Positions 43,475 through 52,143 of a stretch of 64,000 bases of DNA are shown in pieces (within the stretch, counting starts at the first letter, position 1; each line of letters opens with the position of its first letter). This stretch comes from JAXMDC01 sp046349035 (GTDB lineage: Bacteria > Pseudomonadota > Alphaproteobacteria > Rhizobiales > Kaistiaceae): positions 682,001-746,000 of the forward strand of contig JAXMDC010000003.1 of NCBI GenBank assembly GCA_046349035.1, read 5' to 3'. A program made the position numbers and the translations under genes. The notes beneath the pieces were generated by a model that did not search any database, was not told the origin of the DNA, and worked only from the letters and a program-made list of their open reading frames with translations.

Positions 43475-44329
43475 ATGCGGTTTGCCAGTGCCATGGTCGA
43501 GGGAACGCCAACCTTCGGGGTCGTCGACGGCGACCTGCTCTATTGCGCGCCAGCGGGGCCTGGGCAGTCTGCCGGCTTGCGAGCGGCGATCGCCACCGGC
43601 CGGCTCCTCGACCTCGGGCGGGACATCCTGGCGGCGGGGAGAGCCGTTCCGCTGGAGCGGCTCACGTTTCAGCCGGTCGTTGCCGATCCCGGCAAGATAC
43701 TCTGCGTCGGCGTGAACTACGTCGCCCACCGCAGCGAGACCGGTCGCAGCGAAAGCAAGTATCCGGTGATCTTCACGCGCTTCGCCGAATCTCAGGTTGG
43801 GCACCTCCAGGCGATCCTGCGGCCGCCGGAGTCAGTTGCGCTCGACTATGAAGGCGAACTCGCGGTGATCATCGGAGCGGCCGGTCGACGGATCGGCCGG
43901 GCGGATGCCGGCCGGCACATCGCCGGCTATGCCTGCTACAACGACGCAACCGTGCGCGACTGGCAGCGCCATACGCACCAGTTCACGCCCGGGAAGAACT
44001 TCCCGACGACCGGCGCTTTCGGGCCGTGGATGGTAACGGCCGACGAGATCGCCGATGTCGGGCGGCTGACACTGCGAACCCGGCTGAACGGCGAAACCGT
44101 GCAGGAGGCGAGCGTCGCCGACCTGATCTTCGATGTGCCGGAGCTGATCGCCTACATCTCGACCTTTACGCAGCTGCAACCCGGCGACGTGATCGTCACC
44201 GGGACGCCGGGCGGGGTCGGCGATCGGCGGACGCCGCCGCTCTACATGCGGGCGGGAGACCGCGTCGAGGTCGAGATCGACGGGATCGGCATCCTTGCCA
44301 ATCCGGTTGTGGACGAGGCGGCGCATTGA
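43475..44329 (+). CDS. Fumarylacetoacetate hydrolase-family enzyme
   Basis: A 284-residue protein with the FAH fold: ILCVGVNYVAHRSETGRSE, the metal-binding LDYEGELAVIIG, FTPGKNFPTTGAFGPWMVTAD, and TGTPGGVGDRRTPPLYMRAG. Relatives act as acylpyruvases, oxaloacetate decarboxylases or 2-hydroxyhepta-dienedioate isomerases and need Mg. Substrate cannot be told. GGAGC lies before the ATG. The stop overlaps the TTG start of the alpha/beta hydrolase, so the two are coupled. Confidence 0.9.
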   Translation: MRFASAMVEGTPTFGVVDGDLLYCAPAGPGQSAGLRAAIATGRLLDLGRDILAAGRAVPLERLTFQPVVADPGKILCVGVNYVAHRSETGRSESKYPVIFTRFAESQVGHLQAILRPPESVALDYEGELAVIIGAAGRRIGRADAGRHIAGYACYNDATVRDWQRHTHQFTPGKNFPTTGAFGPWMVTADEIADVGRLTLRTRLNGETVQEASVADLIFDVPELIAYISTFTQLQPGDVIVTGTPGGVGDRRTPPLYMRAGDRVEVEIDGIGILANPVVDEAAH

Positions 44330-45033
44330 CCGCTGCGGAGCGAAGCGGCGCGGCGCGTCCCTTCGCAATCGCGGTAGGCGATACCGGAAACGTCTCGGCC
44401 GAACTCGTGCTTCCCGCGCGGCCCACTGCCTGCTTGGTTCTGGCCCATGGCGCCGGCGCGGGCATGAACCATCCGTTTCTCGTTGCCGTCGCCGGCGGTC
44501 TTGCCGCGCGGGGAATAGCCACCCTCCGGTACAACTTCCCTTACATGGAGCGGGGACGCAAAAGGCCGGACTCCCCGCCGCTTGCGCACGCGACAGTCAG
44601 GGCGGCTGTAGCGCGAGCGGCTGAAGCCATGCCCGATGTGCCGCTTTTCGCCGGCGGCAAATCCTTTGGCGGCCGGATGACCTCACAGGCCCAGGCAGCT
44701 GAGCCTCTGCCGAAGGTCCGAGGGCTGGTTTTTTGGGGCTTTCCCCTGCACCCACCTGGGAAGCCGTCGGTTGAACGGGCGGCGCACCTGGCGGCGATCA
44801 GGGTTCCTCTTCTCTTCCTGCAGGGTACGCGCGACGAGTTCGCCGAACTGCGGCTTATCACCGAAACCGTGCGTGCTCTCGGCCCGCTCGTCGAGCTCAG
44901 CCTGCTGGAGAATGCCGATCACTCGTTCCGCGTTCCGGCGCGATCGGGCCGGACCAATGTGGAAACCCGCGAGGAGTTGCTCGACCGGGCGGCGGCCTGG
45001 ATGCGGACGGTTACCGAGGCGGGTGGCTCTTGA
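44326..45033 (+). CDS. Tex30/KANSL3-like alpha/beta hydrolase
   Basis: About 235 residues from a TTG at 44326 overlapping the previous stop (TTGA). The features of this hydrolase subgroup are clear: AHGAGAGMNHPFL, ATLRYNFPYMERGRKRPDSP, the nucleophile motif GGKSFGGRMTSQ, the acid in LQGTRDEFAEL and the His in ENADHSF. The catalytic triad is complete. The activity of this subgroup is unknown. No better start codon exists in the open frame, which runs back into the upstream gene. Confidence 0.88.
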   Translation: MTAAERSGAARPFAIAVGDTGNVSAELVLPARPTACLVLAHGAGAGMNHPFLVAVAGGLAARGIATLRYNFPYMERGRKRPDSPPLAHATVRAAVARAAEAMPDVPLFAGGKSFGGRMTSQAQAAEPLPKVRGLVFWGFPLHPPGKPSVERAAHLAAIRVPLLFLQGTRDEFAELRLITETVRALGPLVELSLLENADHSFRVPARSGRTNVETREELLDRAAAWMRTVTEAGGS

Positions 45034-45050
45034 GGGCCGGGGCCGGCTTC

Positions 45051-45254
45051 CTAATCCCACTGAAAAAAGGCGTAGCCGCGCAAGCGCAGGAGCCCATAAA
45101 GGGCAACGGCAACGGCGACCACCCGAAGCAGGACACTCAGCGGGAAGCTGAAGTCGGTCGTGAGGATGGCAAGAATCCCGACAATGCCGCCGGCGACCAC
45201 CCAATAGAGGCCGTTAAGGCTGCCTTTCGGACGCTGCAAACGAAGCGGTAACAC
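45051..45254 (-). CDS. Small two-helix membrane protein
   Basis: 67 residues from GTG 45254 with GGAG 7 bases upstream. Two hydrophobic segments (YWVVAGGIVGILAILTT and SVLLRVVAVAVALYGLLRL) are joined by a short loop. A basic N-terminus and terminal GYAFFQWD complete it. I do not recognise the family. It is convergent with the alpha/beta hydrolase. Confidence 0.62.
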   Translation of the reverse strand: MLPLRLQRPKGSLNGLYWVVAGGIVGILAILTTDFSFPLSVLLRVVAVAVALYGLLRLRGYAFFQWD

Positions 45255-45377
45255 GGGCGGCTCCGAACTCTGGCTTCCTGCTATTGTGCAGCAGCGCGGC
45301 CGGGATGCAAGGCCGGCGTTCGGAGCTTGCGCAGACGCTCAGCCCGGCCCGGATCTCACGGGCGAGGTAGACGATTA

Positions 45378-45701
45378 ATGATTTGTTCAAGTCCGTTGCA
45401 GAGGCTCGCCGGACGGCTCTTGGTAAGCGCCGGGCTCGCGGTCGGCGCCGGCTCGCTCGGAGTGCCGGTGGCGGTCGCCGGCGAGAACATGGGAGGCGAT
45501 GGAATGGACCCGCGCACGTCGCCGACCCTGCCGCTGAAACGCGATCCGGAAATCGCCATTCGCGAGGAGTTCGACCTTGCCGTCGCTGCCGGAACCGGTG
45601 AGGCGCTGGCGGTTTTTGTCGCGCGCCATGCCGGCCATCCGCTGGCGGTCGAGGCGCAACGGCGGATCGACGCTGCCCGCGGGCGCCCTTCGCCCCGCTA
45701 G
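45378..45701 (+). CDS. Small exported protein of unknown function
   Basis: About 107 residues from ATG 45378 with GAGG upstream. A signal peptide (RLLVSAGLAVGAGSLGVPVAVAG) is followed by an acidic segment and a helical C-terminus (EALAVFVARHAGHPLAVEAQ) with a TPR-like character. I do not recognise it. Confidence 0.6.
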   Translation: MICSSPLQRLAGRLLVSAGLAVGAGSLGVPVAVAGENMGGDGMDPRTSPTLPLKRDPEIAIREEFDLAVAAGTGEALAVFVARHAGHPLAVEAQRRIDAARGRPSPR

Positions 45702-45893
45702 AAACGGCGCCGACGCCCGCTTCCATATACGATCGGTTAACGGCGATTCGGCGATTGGAATCGCTCGGGCGACTGGCAGGCGGAACCAAAGCCGAAAATT
45801 GTAACGAGTCGGTTCAGGATCCGTAGATGGGCCTCTGGCAAGACCGCAGGCCGAGCCCTTCGTATTCCATCCTAGTCTGAGGCGGACACTGAC

Positions 45894-48800
45894 ATGGCGA
45901 CCGCAGTCTCCCAAGGCGCGACCGGCAACGCTGATATCGACGGCCTGCTCAGCGGCATGAAGTGGTCGGGGACGCTGACTTACAGCTTCCCCGACGCGGC
46001 CTCGGACTATTCCGACTACGGCTCGACCGGGAACGAGGCCAACGCCGCCGGGTTCCATCAGTTGACCGCCGCCGAACAGGCCGTCGTCAATACGACGATG
46101 GCGATGGCGATGAGCTACACCAATCTCACCATCAACTACGCCGGCACCAACGGCGCAGACATTCGCCTTGCTTCGTCGTCGGCCGCCAACCCGACCTCCT
46201 ATGCCTACTACCCGTCGAACGACTCCAAGGGGAAGGGCGGCGACGTCTGGATCGGCACCGCCTACGACTATTCCAATCCGCAGCCCGGCGACTACGAATA
46301 CCTCACGCATATTCACGAGATCGGCCACGCCCTCGGCCTGAAGCACAGTCAGGAAACCGGCGGGCCGGCCAACGTCGCGGTGCCCTCGATCCACGACAGC
46401 CTCGAATATTCGGTGATGAGCTATCGCTCCTACCAGGGCGGTCCGCTCACCGGCTACACCAACGAGAACTACGGCTTTCCGACCACGTTCATGGCGAACG
46501 ACATCCTCGCCCTGCAAACGATGTATGGCGCGGACTTCACGACCCATGCGGAGAACACGGTTTATTCGTGGGATCCGCTTACCGGTCAGCAGTTCATTAA
46601 CGGTGTCGGTCAGTTGATCCCCGGCGGCGGCGCGGGCGGCGCCTCGGCCAACCGTGTTTTCATGACGGTGTGGGACGGCAACGGCGTCGATACGTACGAC
46701 CTTTCCAACTACACCAATGCGGTCAGCATCGACCTGACGCCCGGCGGCTACACGATCACCTCGACGACGCAGCTCGCCTATCTCGGCAGCGGCCACTACG
46801 CGCACGGCAACGTCTACAACGCCTACCTCTTCAACGGCGATGTGCGCTCCTACATCGACAATGCGATCGGCGGCAGCGCAGCTGACACGATCCTCGGCAA
46901 CGACATCGCCAACCAGCTCGAAGGGCGCGGCGGCAACGACGCGATGAATGGCGGCGCCGGCGACGACACGCTGATCGGCGGCGACGGCAACGACTCGCTG
47001 ACCGGGGGCACCGGAGTGGACCTCTTCGTCGAGACTCTCGGTGGCGGTGCCGACACCGTACTCGACTTCGTGCAGGGCACGGACAAGATCGACCTCACCG
47101 CCTTCACGGGCATTCACGGTCTCGGCGGGCTGATCATTTCGCAGGTCGGCGCCAACACGCTGATCGATCTCGGCGGCGGCGTGACGATCACCCTCAACAA
47201 CTTCACCGCCGCCAACCTCGCGGCGACCGACTTCGTCTTCGGTGCGGCGCCGGAGGGCGATCCTCCTACCGAGATCGGCCTCGACGATTCGACAGTCGCC
47301 GAGGGTGCCAGCGTCGGCACCGTGGTCGGGGCGTTTGTCACCACCGATGCGGACGTGGGGCAGACCTTCACCTACCAACTGGTCAACAATCCCGGCGGCA
47401 AATTTGCCGTCTCGGGTGGGAACTTGGTGGTCGCGGGCGCCCTCAACTTCGAGGCGGGCAGCACGGTCGTCCTCACCGTGAAGGTGACTGACTCGGGCGG
47501 CCAGACCTATACGCAGGACGTCACCGTCACCATCACCGACGTTGCACCGTCGACGCCGACGGACAACAACGCCACCGTCAATAAAGTGACGGAAGGAGCG
47601 GCCACGGGCACGCTGGTCGGCATCACTGCAGCTGCAAGCGACGTCAACGGCGGTACGATCACCTATTCGCTGTCCGACAATGCCGGGGGCCGCTTTGCCA
47701 TCAATTCTGCATCCGGCGTGGTGACGGTAGCCGATGGCACGATCATCGACTTCGCCGACGGCAGTTACAACATCACCGTTGTCGCCAGCGACGGCACCGA
47801 GACTTCAAGCCAGACCTTCACGATTGCCGTTGCCCAGGCCGTCGGGGTCACGATCAACGGCAGCTCCGCGGCGGACACCATCGATTCGACCCACGCGCCC
47901 GCCGGCCAGCCGTTCCCCACGCAAAAGGGCGATACCATCAACGGCAACGGCGGCAACGACACGATCCGCGCCTATGGCGGCGACGACACGATCAACGGCG
48001 GCACCGGCGCCGACGCTATGTATGGCGGCACCGGCAACGACACGTACACCGTCGACAATGCCGGCGATCAGGTCGTCGAGAATGCCGACGAGGGTATCGA
48101 CACTGTTAAGTCCTCGATCAGCTACACGCTGACGGCGGAGGTCGAGAACCTGACGTTGACCGGCACGTCGGCGATCAACGGTACCGGCAACGCCTTGGCC
48201 AATACGATCACGGGCAATTCCGCCGCTAACGTCTTGACCGGTCTCGGCGGCGCCGACGTGCTCAACGGCGGCAACGGCAACGACACGGCGAGCTACGCGG
48301 CCTCGGGAGCCGGCGTAAACGTGAGCCTGGCGACCGGTACCGGAAGCGGCGGCGACGCCGAAGGCGACACGCTGATCAGCATCGAGTACGTGATCGGTTC
48401 GGCCTTCGACGACGTCATCGAAGGCAACGCCGGTAACAACAAGCTGACAGGCGGCGCCAATACGGCGGCCGGCGATACGGTGTCCTACGCCCATGCCGGG
48501 GCTGCGGTGACGGTCAGCCTCGCCTCTACCGCCGGTCAAAAGACCGGTGGGGCCGGTACCGACACCCTGTCGGGGTTCGAGAACCTCACCGGTTCGAACT
48601 TCAACGACAAGCTGACCGGCTCGACCGGCAATAACGTCATTTCCGGTCTCGACGGCAACGATACGATCAACGCCGGCGCCGGCAACGATCGGCTGATCGG
48701 CGGCAACGGCACCGACACGCTGACCGGTGGCACGGGTGGCGATGCGTTCGTGTTCAATCTGCCGACGGAGGGGATGGACACGGTCACCGACTTCGCATCC

Positions 48801-49061
48801 GGTTCCGATTTCCTGGAAATCTCGGTCGCGGGCTTCGGCGGCAACCTCCAGGTGGCCGGTGCGGTGACACTGCTGACCGTGGCCGATGTCGCCAGCGCCA
48901 ATAGTGGCGGCAGCGACGGCTACTTCATCTTCGACAACTCCGGCACGGGCGCCGGCACGGTCTATTACGACGCCACCGGTGGCGATAGCAGCGATGCCGT
49001 CGCCATCGTCAAGCTGCAGACCGGGGCGACGCTGCTTGCGTCCGACTTCCATCTCGTCTAG
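45894..49061 (+). CDS. Serralysin-like metalloprotease with cadherin and RTX repeats
   Basis: A 1055-residue type I secretion substrate without a signal peptide. The M10 serralysin domain has the zinc site HEIGHALGLKH (residues 141-151) and Met-turn SVMSY (173-177). RTX calcium repeats of GGxGxDxLx type follow (338-378). Two cadherin-like domains span about 457-650 (GAFVTTDADVGQTFTYQLV). Two more RTX blocks lie near 680-712 and 918-947, and a C-terminal signal ends LASDFHLV. Such proteases fold on binding Ca outside the cell. Extra cadherin domains are not usual in classic serralysins and suggest adhesion or multimerisation. Its exporter is encoded immediately downstream. Confidence 0.92.
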   Translation: MATAVSQGATGNADIDGLLSGMKWSGTLTYSFPDAASDYSDYGSTGNEANAAGFHQLTAAEQAVVNTTMAMAMSYTNLTINYAGTNGADIRLASSSAANPTSYAYYPSNDSKGKGGDVWIGTAYDYSNPQPGDYEYLTHIHEIGHALGLKHSQETGGPANVAVPSIHDSLEYSVMSYRSYQGGPLTGYTNENYGFPTTFMANDILALQTMYGADFTTHAENTVYSWDPLTGQQFINGVGQLIPGGGAGGASANRVFMTVWDGNGVDTYDLSNYTNAVSIDLTPGGYTITSTTQLAYLGSGHYAHGNVYNAYLFNGDVRSYIDNAIGGSAADTILGNDIANQLEGRGGNDAMNGGAGDDTLIGGDGNDSLTGGTGVDLFVETLGGGADTVLDFVQGTDKIDLTAFTGIHGLGGLIISQVGANTLIDLGGGVTITLNNFTAANLAATDFVFGAAPEGDPPTEIGLDDSTVAEGASVGTVVGAFVTTDADVGQTFTYQLVNNPGGKFAVSGGNLVVAGALNFEAGSTVVLTVKVTDSGGQTYTQDVTVTITDVAPSTPTDNNATVNKVTEGAATGTLVGITAAASDVNGGTITYSLSDNAGGRFAINSASGVVTVADGTIIDFADGSYNITVVASDGTETSSQTFTIAVAQAVGVTINGSSAADTIDSTHAPAGQPFPTQKGDTINGNGGNDTIRAYGGDDTINGGTGADAMYGGTGNDTYTVDNAGDQVVENADEGIDTVKSSISYTLTAEVENLTLTGTSAINGTGNALANTITGNSAANVLTGLGGADVLNGGNGNDTASYAASGAGVNVSLATGTGSGGDAEGDTLISIEYVIGSAFDDVIEGNAGNNKLTGGANTAAGDTVSYAHAGAAVTVSLASTAGQKTGGAGTDTLSGFENLTGSNFNDKLTGSTGNNVISGLDGNDTINAGAGNDRLIGGNGTDTLTGGTGGDAFVFNLPTEGMDTVTDFASGSDFLEISVAGFGGNLQVAGAVTLLTVADVASANSGGSDGYFIFDNSGTGAGTVYYDATGGDSSDAVAIVKLQTGATLLASDFHLV

Positions 49062-49072
49062 CGGCGGAGGCG

Positions 49073-50833
49073 ATGGCCGCCGCACAGCTGAGTCGCGCGT
49101 CCCCCAGTAACTCTCCAGTCGCCGTCGCGCTGGCCGATTGCCGGCGCGCGTTCCTTTCGGTCGGCCTGTTTTCGGCGGTGGTCAACCTGCTGATGCTTGC
49201 CGGTCCGCTCTACATGCTCCAGGTCTACGACCGGGTGCTGGCGAGCCGCAGCCTGCCGACGCTGATGGCTCTGACCGCGCTTCTGGTCGGGACCTACGCC
49301 TTCCAGGGAATACTCGACGTCCTGCGCAGCCGCATCGTGGTGCGAGCGGCGGCGCTGCTCGATCGCCGACTGGCCGGGCCGGTGCATGACGCGGTGGCCA
49401 AGCTCGCGTTGGACCGCAGCGTGCCGGCGCAACAGCCGGTGCGGGATCTCGATCAGATACGCGCTTTCCTCACAGGAACCGGCCCGCTGGCGATCGTCGA
49501 TCTGCCGTGGATGCCGGTTTTCCTGCTGATCTGCGCGGTGATCCAGCCTTGGCTCGGGCTCGTCGCTTTGGTCGGTGGGCTGGTGCTGCTGGCGATTACG
49601 CTTCGTACCGAGCGCGCAAGCGCCGCGCCGGTGCGGGCGATGACGGCGGAAAGCGCAGCTCGCATGGCCGAACTCGAGGCGCTGCGGCGGAACGGCGAGA
49701 CGGTAGCGGCAATGGGCATGGCGCCGGCACTCGCCGCCCGCTGGCAGGAAGCGAACCGCCGTTATCTAGCGGCAAGCCAGAAGGCGTCGGACGTGGTCGG
49801 TTCGCACGGTTCGGTGTCCAAGGTGGTGCGGCTGGTGCTGCAGTCGGCGATGCTTGGGGTCGGCGCGTACCTGGTGATCCGGAACCAACTCATGGCCGGA
49901 GCGATGATTGCGGCGTCGGTGATGATGGGTCGGGCCCTCGCGCCAATCGAGACGGCGATTGCCAATTGGCGTTCCTTCATCAACGCGCGCGACAGCATCA
50001 AGCGCCTGACCGCAGTGCTGCAAGCGACGGCGGGGAAGGCGGAACCGGCGACCGCCCTGCCGCCGCCATCGCGAGCCCTGGATGTCGAGGGTTTGGCGAT
50101 TGCCGCGCCGGGCGGGCCTAGGCCGCTTCTTGTCAACATCGCCTTTCGCGCGGTCGCGGGCGAGGCCCTCGGGGTCATCGGCCCGAGCGGGGCCGGCAAG
50201 ACGTCGCTGCTGCGCGTACTCGCCGGCATCTGGCCGGCGGCGCGCGGGGCGGTGAGGCTCGACGGCGCCGCGTTACAGCAGTGGACGCGCGCCGACCTCG
50301 GCCGCCACGTCGGATACATTGCGCAGACCGTCGAACTCTTCGACGGAACCGTGGCCGAGAATATCGCCCGCATGGAGCGGCAGCCGGATCCGGTGGCGGT
50401 CATCCGCGCTGCCGAACAGGCCGGAGTGCACGAAACGATCCTTCGTTTGCCGCTCGGCTACGACACCAAGATCGGGGAGAGCGGTGCCTCCCTGTCGGCC
50501 GGGCAGCGGCAGCGGATCGCCCTGGCGCGCGCCCTCTATGGCGACCCTTTTCTGGTCATTCTCGACGAACCCAACTCCAACCTCGATGCCGATGGCGACA
50601 CGGCGTTGGAAGCGGCGATCCGCGCGGTTCGGGCTCGCGGAGGCATCGTTGTCGTGGCCGCGCATCGACCGGCGGCGCTTGCCGCCTGCGACAAGGTTTT
50701 GGTCCTCGGCAACGGCCTGCAGCAGGGGTTCGGCGCCAAGGACGACGTGATGCGGCGCTTGACGCGGCCGGCCCCGCCGGCGGCGGCGACGGCGCTCCGC
50801 GTGGTCGGCGAAGCCGAGCCGGGGGTCGCATGA
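49073..50833 (+). CDS. Type I secretion ABC transporter (PrtD-like)
   Basis: A 586-residue permease-ATPase. Six membrane helices lie in residues 20-330 (VGLFSAVVNLLMLAGPLYML; QVYDRVLASRSLPTL is the PrtD-type signature). The ATPase has Walker A GPSGAGKTS (near 372), signature LSAGQRQRIALARAL and Walker B VILDEPNSNLD. It drives export of the adjacent serralysin with the HlyD-type adaptor. It has no C39 peptidase domain, so the substrate is not processed. GGAGG precedes the ATG 12 bases after the protease stop. Confidence 0.95.
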   Translation: MAAAQLSRASPSNSPVAVALADCRRAFLSVGLFSAVVNLLMLAGPLYMLQVYDRVLASRSLPTLMALTALLVGTYAFQGILDVLRSRIVVRAAALLDRRLAGPVHDAVAKLALDRSVPAQQPVRDLDQIRAFLTGTGPLAIVDLPWMPVFLLICAVIQPWLGLVALVGGLVLLAITLRTERASAAPVRAMTAESAARMAELEALRRNGETVAAMGMAPALAARWQEANRRYLAASQKASDVVGSHGSVSKVVRLVLQSAMLGVGAYLVIRNQLMAGAMIAASVMMGRALAPIETAIANWRSFINARDSIKRLTAVLQATAGKAEPATALPPPSRALDVEGLAIAAPGGPRPLLVNIAFRAVAGEALGVIGPSGAGKTSLLRVLAGIWPAARGAVRLDGAALQQWTRADLGRHVGYIAQTVELFDGTVAENIARMERQPDPVAVIRAAEQAGVHETILRLPLGYDTKIGESGASLSAGQRQRIALARALYGDPFLVILDEPNSNLDADGDTALEAAIRAVRARGGIVVVAAHRPAALAACDKVLVLGNGLQQGFGAKDDVMRRLTRPAPPAAATALRVVGEAEPGVA

Positions 50834-52140
50834 CGGTGGCCGACGACACCGATCCGCGCGAGGCGATCCGCCGGCTGAACCGGTTCGGGCTGGCTGCGGT
50901 GGCGCTGCTGATAGGCGGCGCCGGGGTTTGGGCGGCGACGACGCAACTCGCCGGTGCCGTCATCGCGTCGGGAACACTGGTCGTGCAGTCGAACGTCAAG
51001 AAGGTGCAGCACCCGTCGGGGGGGACGGTTGGCGCACTGCTGGTCGACGAAGGAACCAATGTCGAGTTCGGCCAGGTGCTGGTACGGCTCGATGACACCC
51101 TCGCGCGGACGACGCTTAACGCCGTCCGCTCAGGGCTGGATACGCAGTTGATGCGCGCCGCACGATTGGCGGCGGAGCGCGATGGAGCGGCGATGCTCGC
51201 GGTGCCGGAGGAACTCGGCGGACGCTCCAGCGAGCCGGGGGTGGCGGCGGCTATAGCCGGTGAGAGCAAGCTCTTCGAGGCGCGGCGGGCGACGCGGCGC
51301 GGCCAGAGCGCGCAACTGCGCGAGCAGATCGATCAGTTGCGCAAGGAGATCGACGGCATTGCCGCGCAGGCCATCGCCAAGGACGATGCACTGACGCTGG
51401 TGCAGAAACAGGTGCAGAGCTTCACCGCCCTGTTCGCGCAGAACCTCACCACCGGCGACAAGCTGACAGCTCTGCAGCGCGATGCGGCGGAGCTGCAAGG
51501 CCAGCGAGGCGAACTCGTGGCGACAATCGCCAGGGCGCGCGGACGGATCAGCGAGATCGAACTGCAAGTCCTGCAGCTCGATAAGGACTTTCAGGCCAGC
51601 GTTCTCAACGACCTGCGCGACGCCGAAGCGCGGATCGCCGAGCTGCGCGAAAAGGCCACGGCTGCCGAGGACTTGCTCCGTCGGGTCGAAATACGCGCGC
51701 CGCAGGCTGGGACCGTGCATGAACTGGCGATCCACACCGTCGGTGGGGTCATCGCTCCGGGCGAGACGCTGATGCAGATCGTGCCGCGGGCCGACGATCT
51801 CGTCATCGATGCGCGGGTCGCCCCGGAGGACATCGACCAGATCGCCGTCGGCGGAAGCGTCAGCGTGCGCATTCAGGCCGGTAACCGCCGCACGACCGCG
51901 CCGCTCGAGGCGACGGTCACGCGCATATCCGCCGACCTCAACCGCGACGGACCGACGACCCCTCCCTACTATCTCGTCCGCATGGCTTTTGCCGGCGGTC
52001 AGGCGCCGACGCTCGAAGGGGCGCGCCTCCTGCCGGGCATGCCGGTCGAGGCCTATATCGCGACGCAAGACCGCACGCCGCTCGACTATTTGCTGAAGCC
52101 GCTCGGCGAGCAGATCGGCCGCACTTTCCGCGAGCGGTAA
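50830..52140 (+). CDS. HlyD-family type I secretion adaptor (PrtE-like)
   Basis: A 436-residue membrane-fusion protein beginning at ATG 50830, which overlaps the exporter stop (ATGA). It has one N-terminal membrane helix (GLAAVALLIGGAGVWAATTQ), the lipoyl half motif VKKVQHPSGGTVGALLVDEG, a coiled-coil hairpin of about 200 residues and a second barrel half (VEIRAPQAGTVHELAIHTVG). It links the ABC exporter to an outer-membrane TolC-type channel, which is not encoded here. It completes the serralysin export operon. Confidence 0.94.
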   Translation: MTVADDTDPREAIRRLNRFGLAAVALLIGGAGVWAATTQLAGAVIASGTLVVQSNVKKVQHPSGGTVGALLVDEGTNVEFGQVLVRLDDTLARTTLNAVRSGLDTQLMRAARLAAERDGAAMLAVPEELGGRSSEPGVAAAIAGESKLFEARRATRRGQSAQLREQIDQLRKEIDGIAAQAIAKDDALTLVQKQVQSFTALFAQNLTTGDKLTALQRDAAELQGQRGELVATIARARGRISEIELQVLQLDKDFQASVLNDLRDAEARIAELREKATAAEDLLRRVEIRAPQAGTVHELAIHTVGGVIAPGETLMQIVPRADDLVIDARVAPEDIDQIAVGGSVSVRIQAGNRRTTAPLEATVTRISADLNRDGPTTPPYYLVRMAFAGGQAPTLEGARLLPGMPVEAYIATQDRTPLDYLLKPLGEQIGRTFRER

Positions 52141-52143
52141 GCC

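Noticed and set aside
45894..49061. GC-rich short repeats within the serralysin gene
   Set aside because: They encode RTX nonapeptide repeats of a real protein, not a non-coding array.
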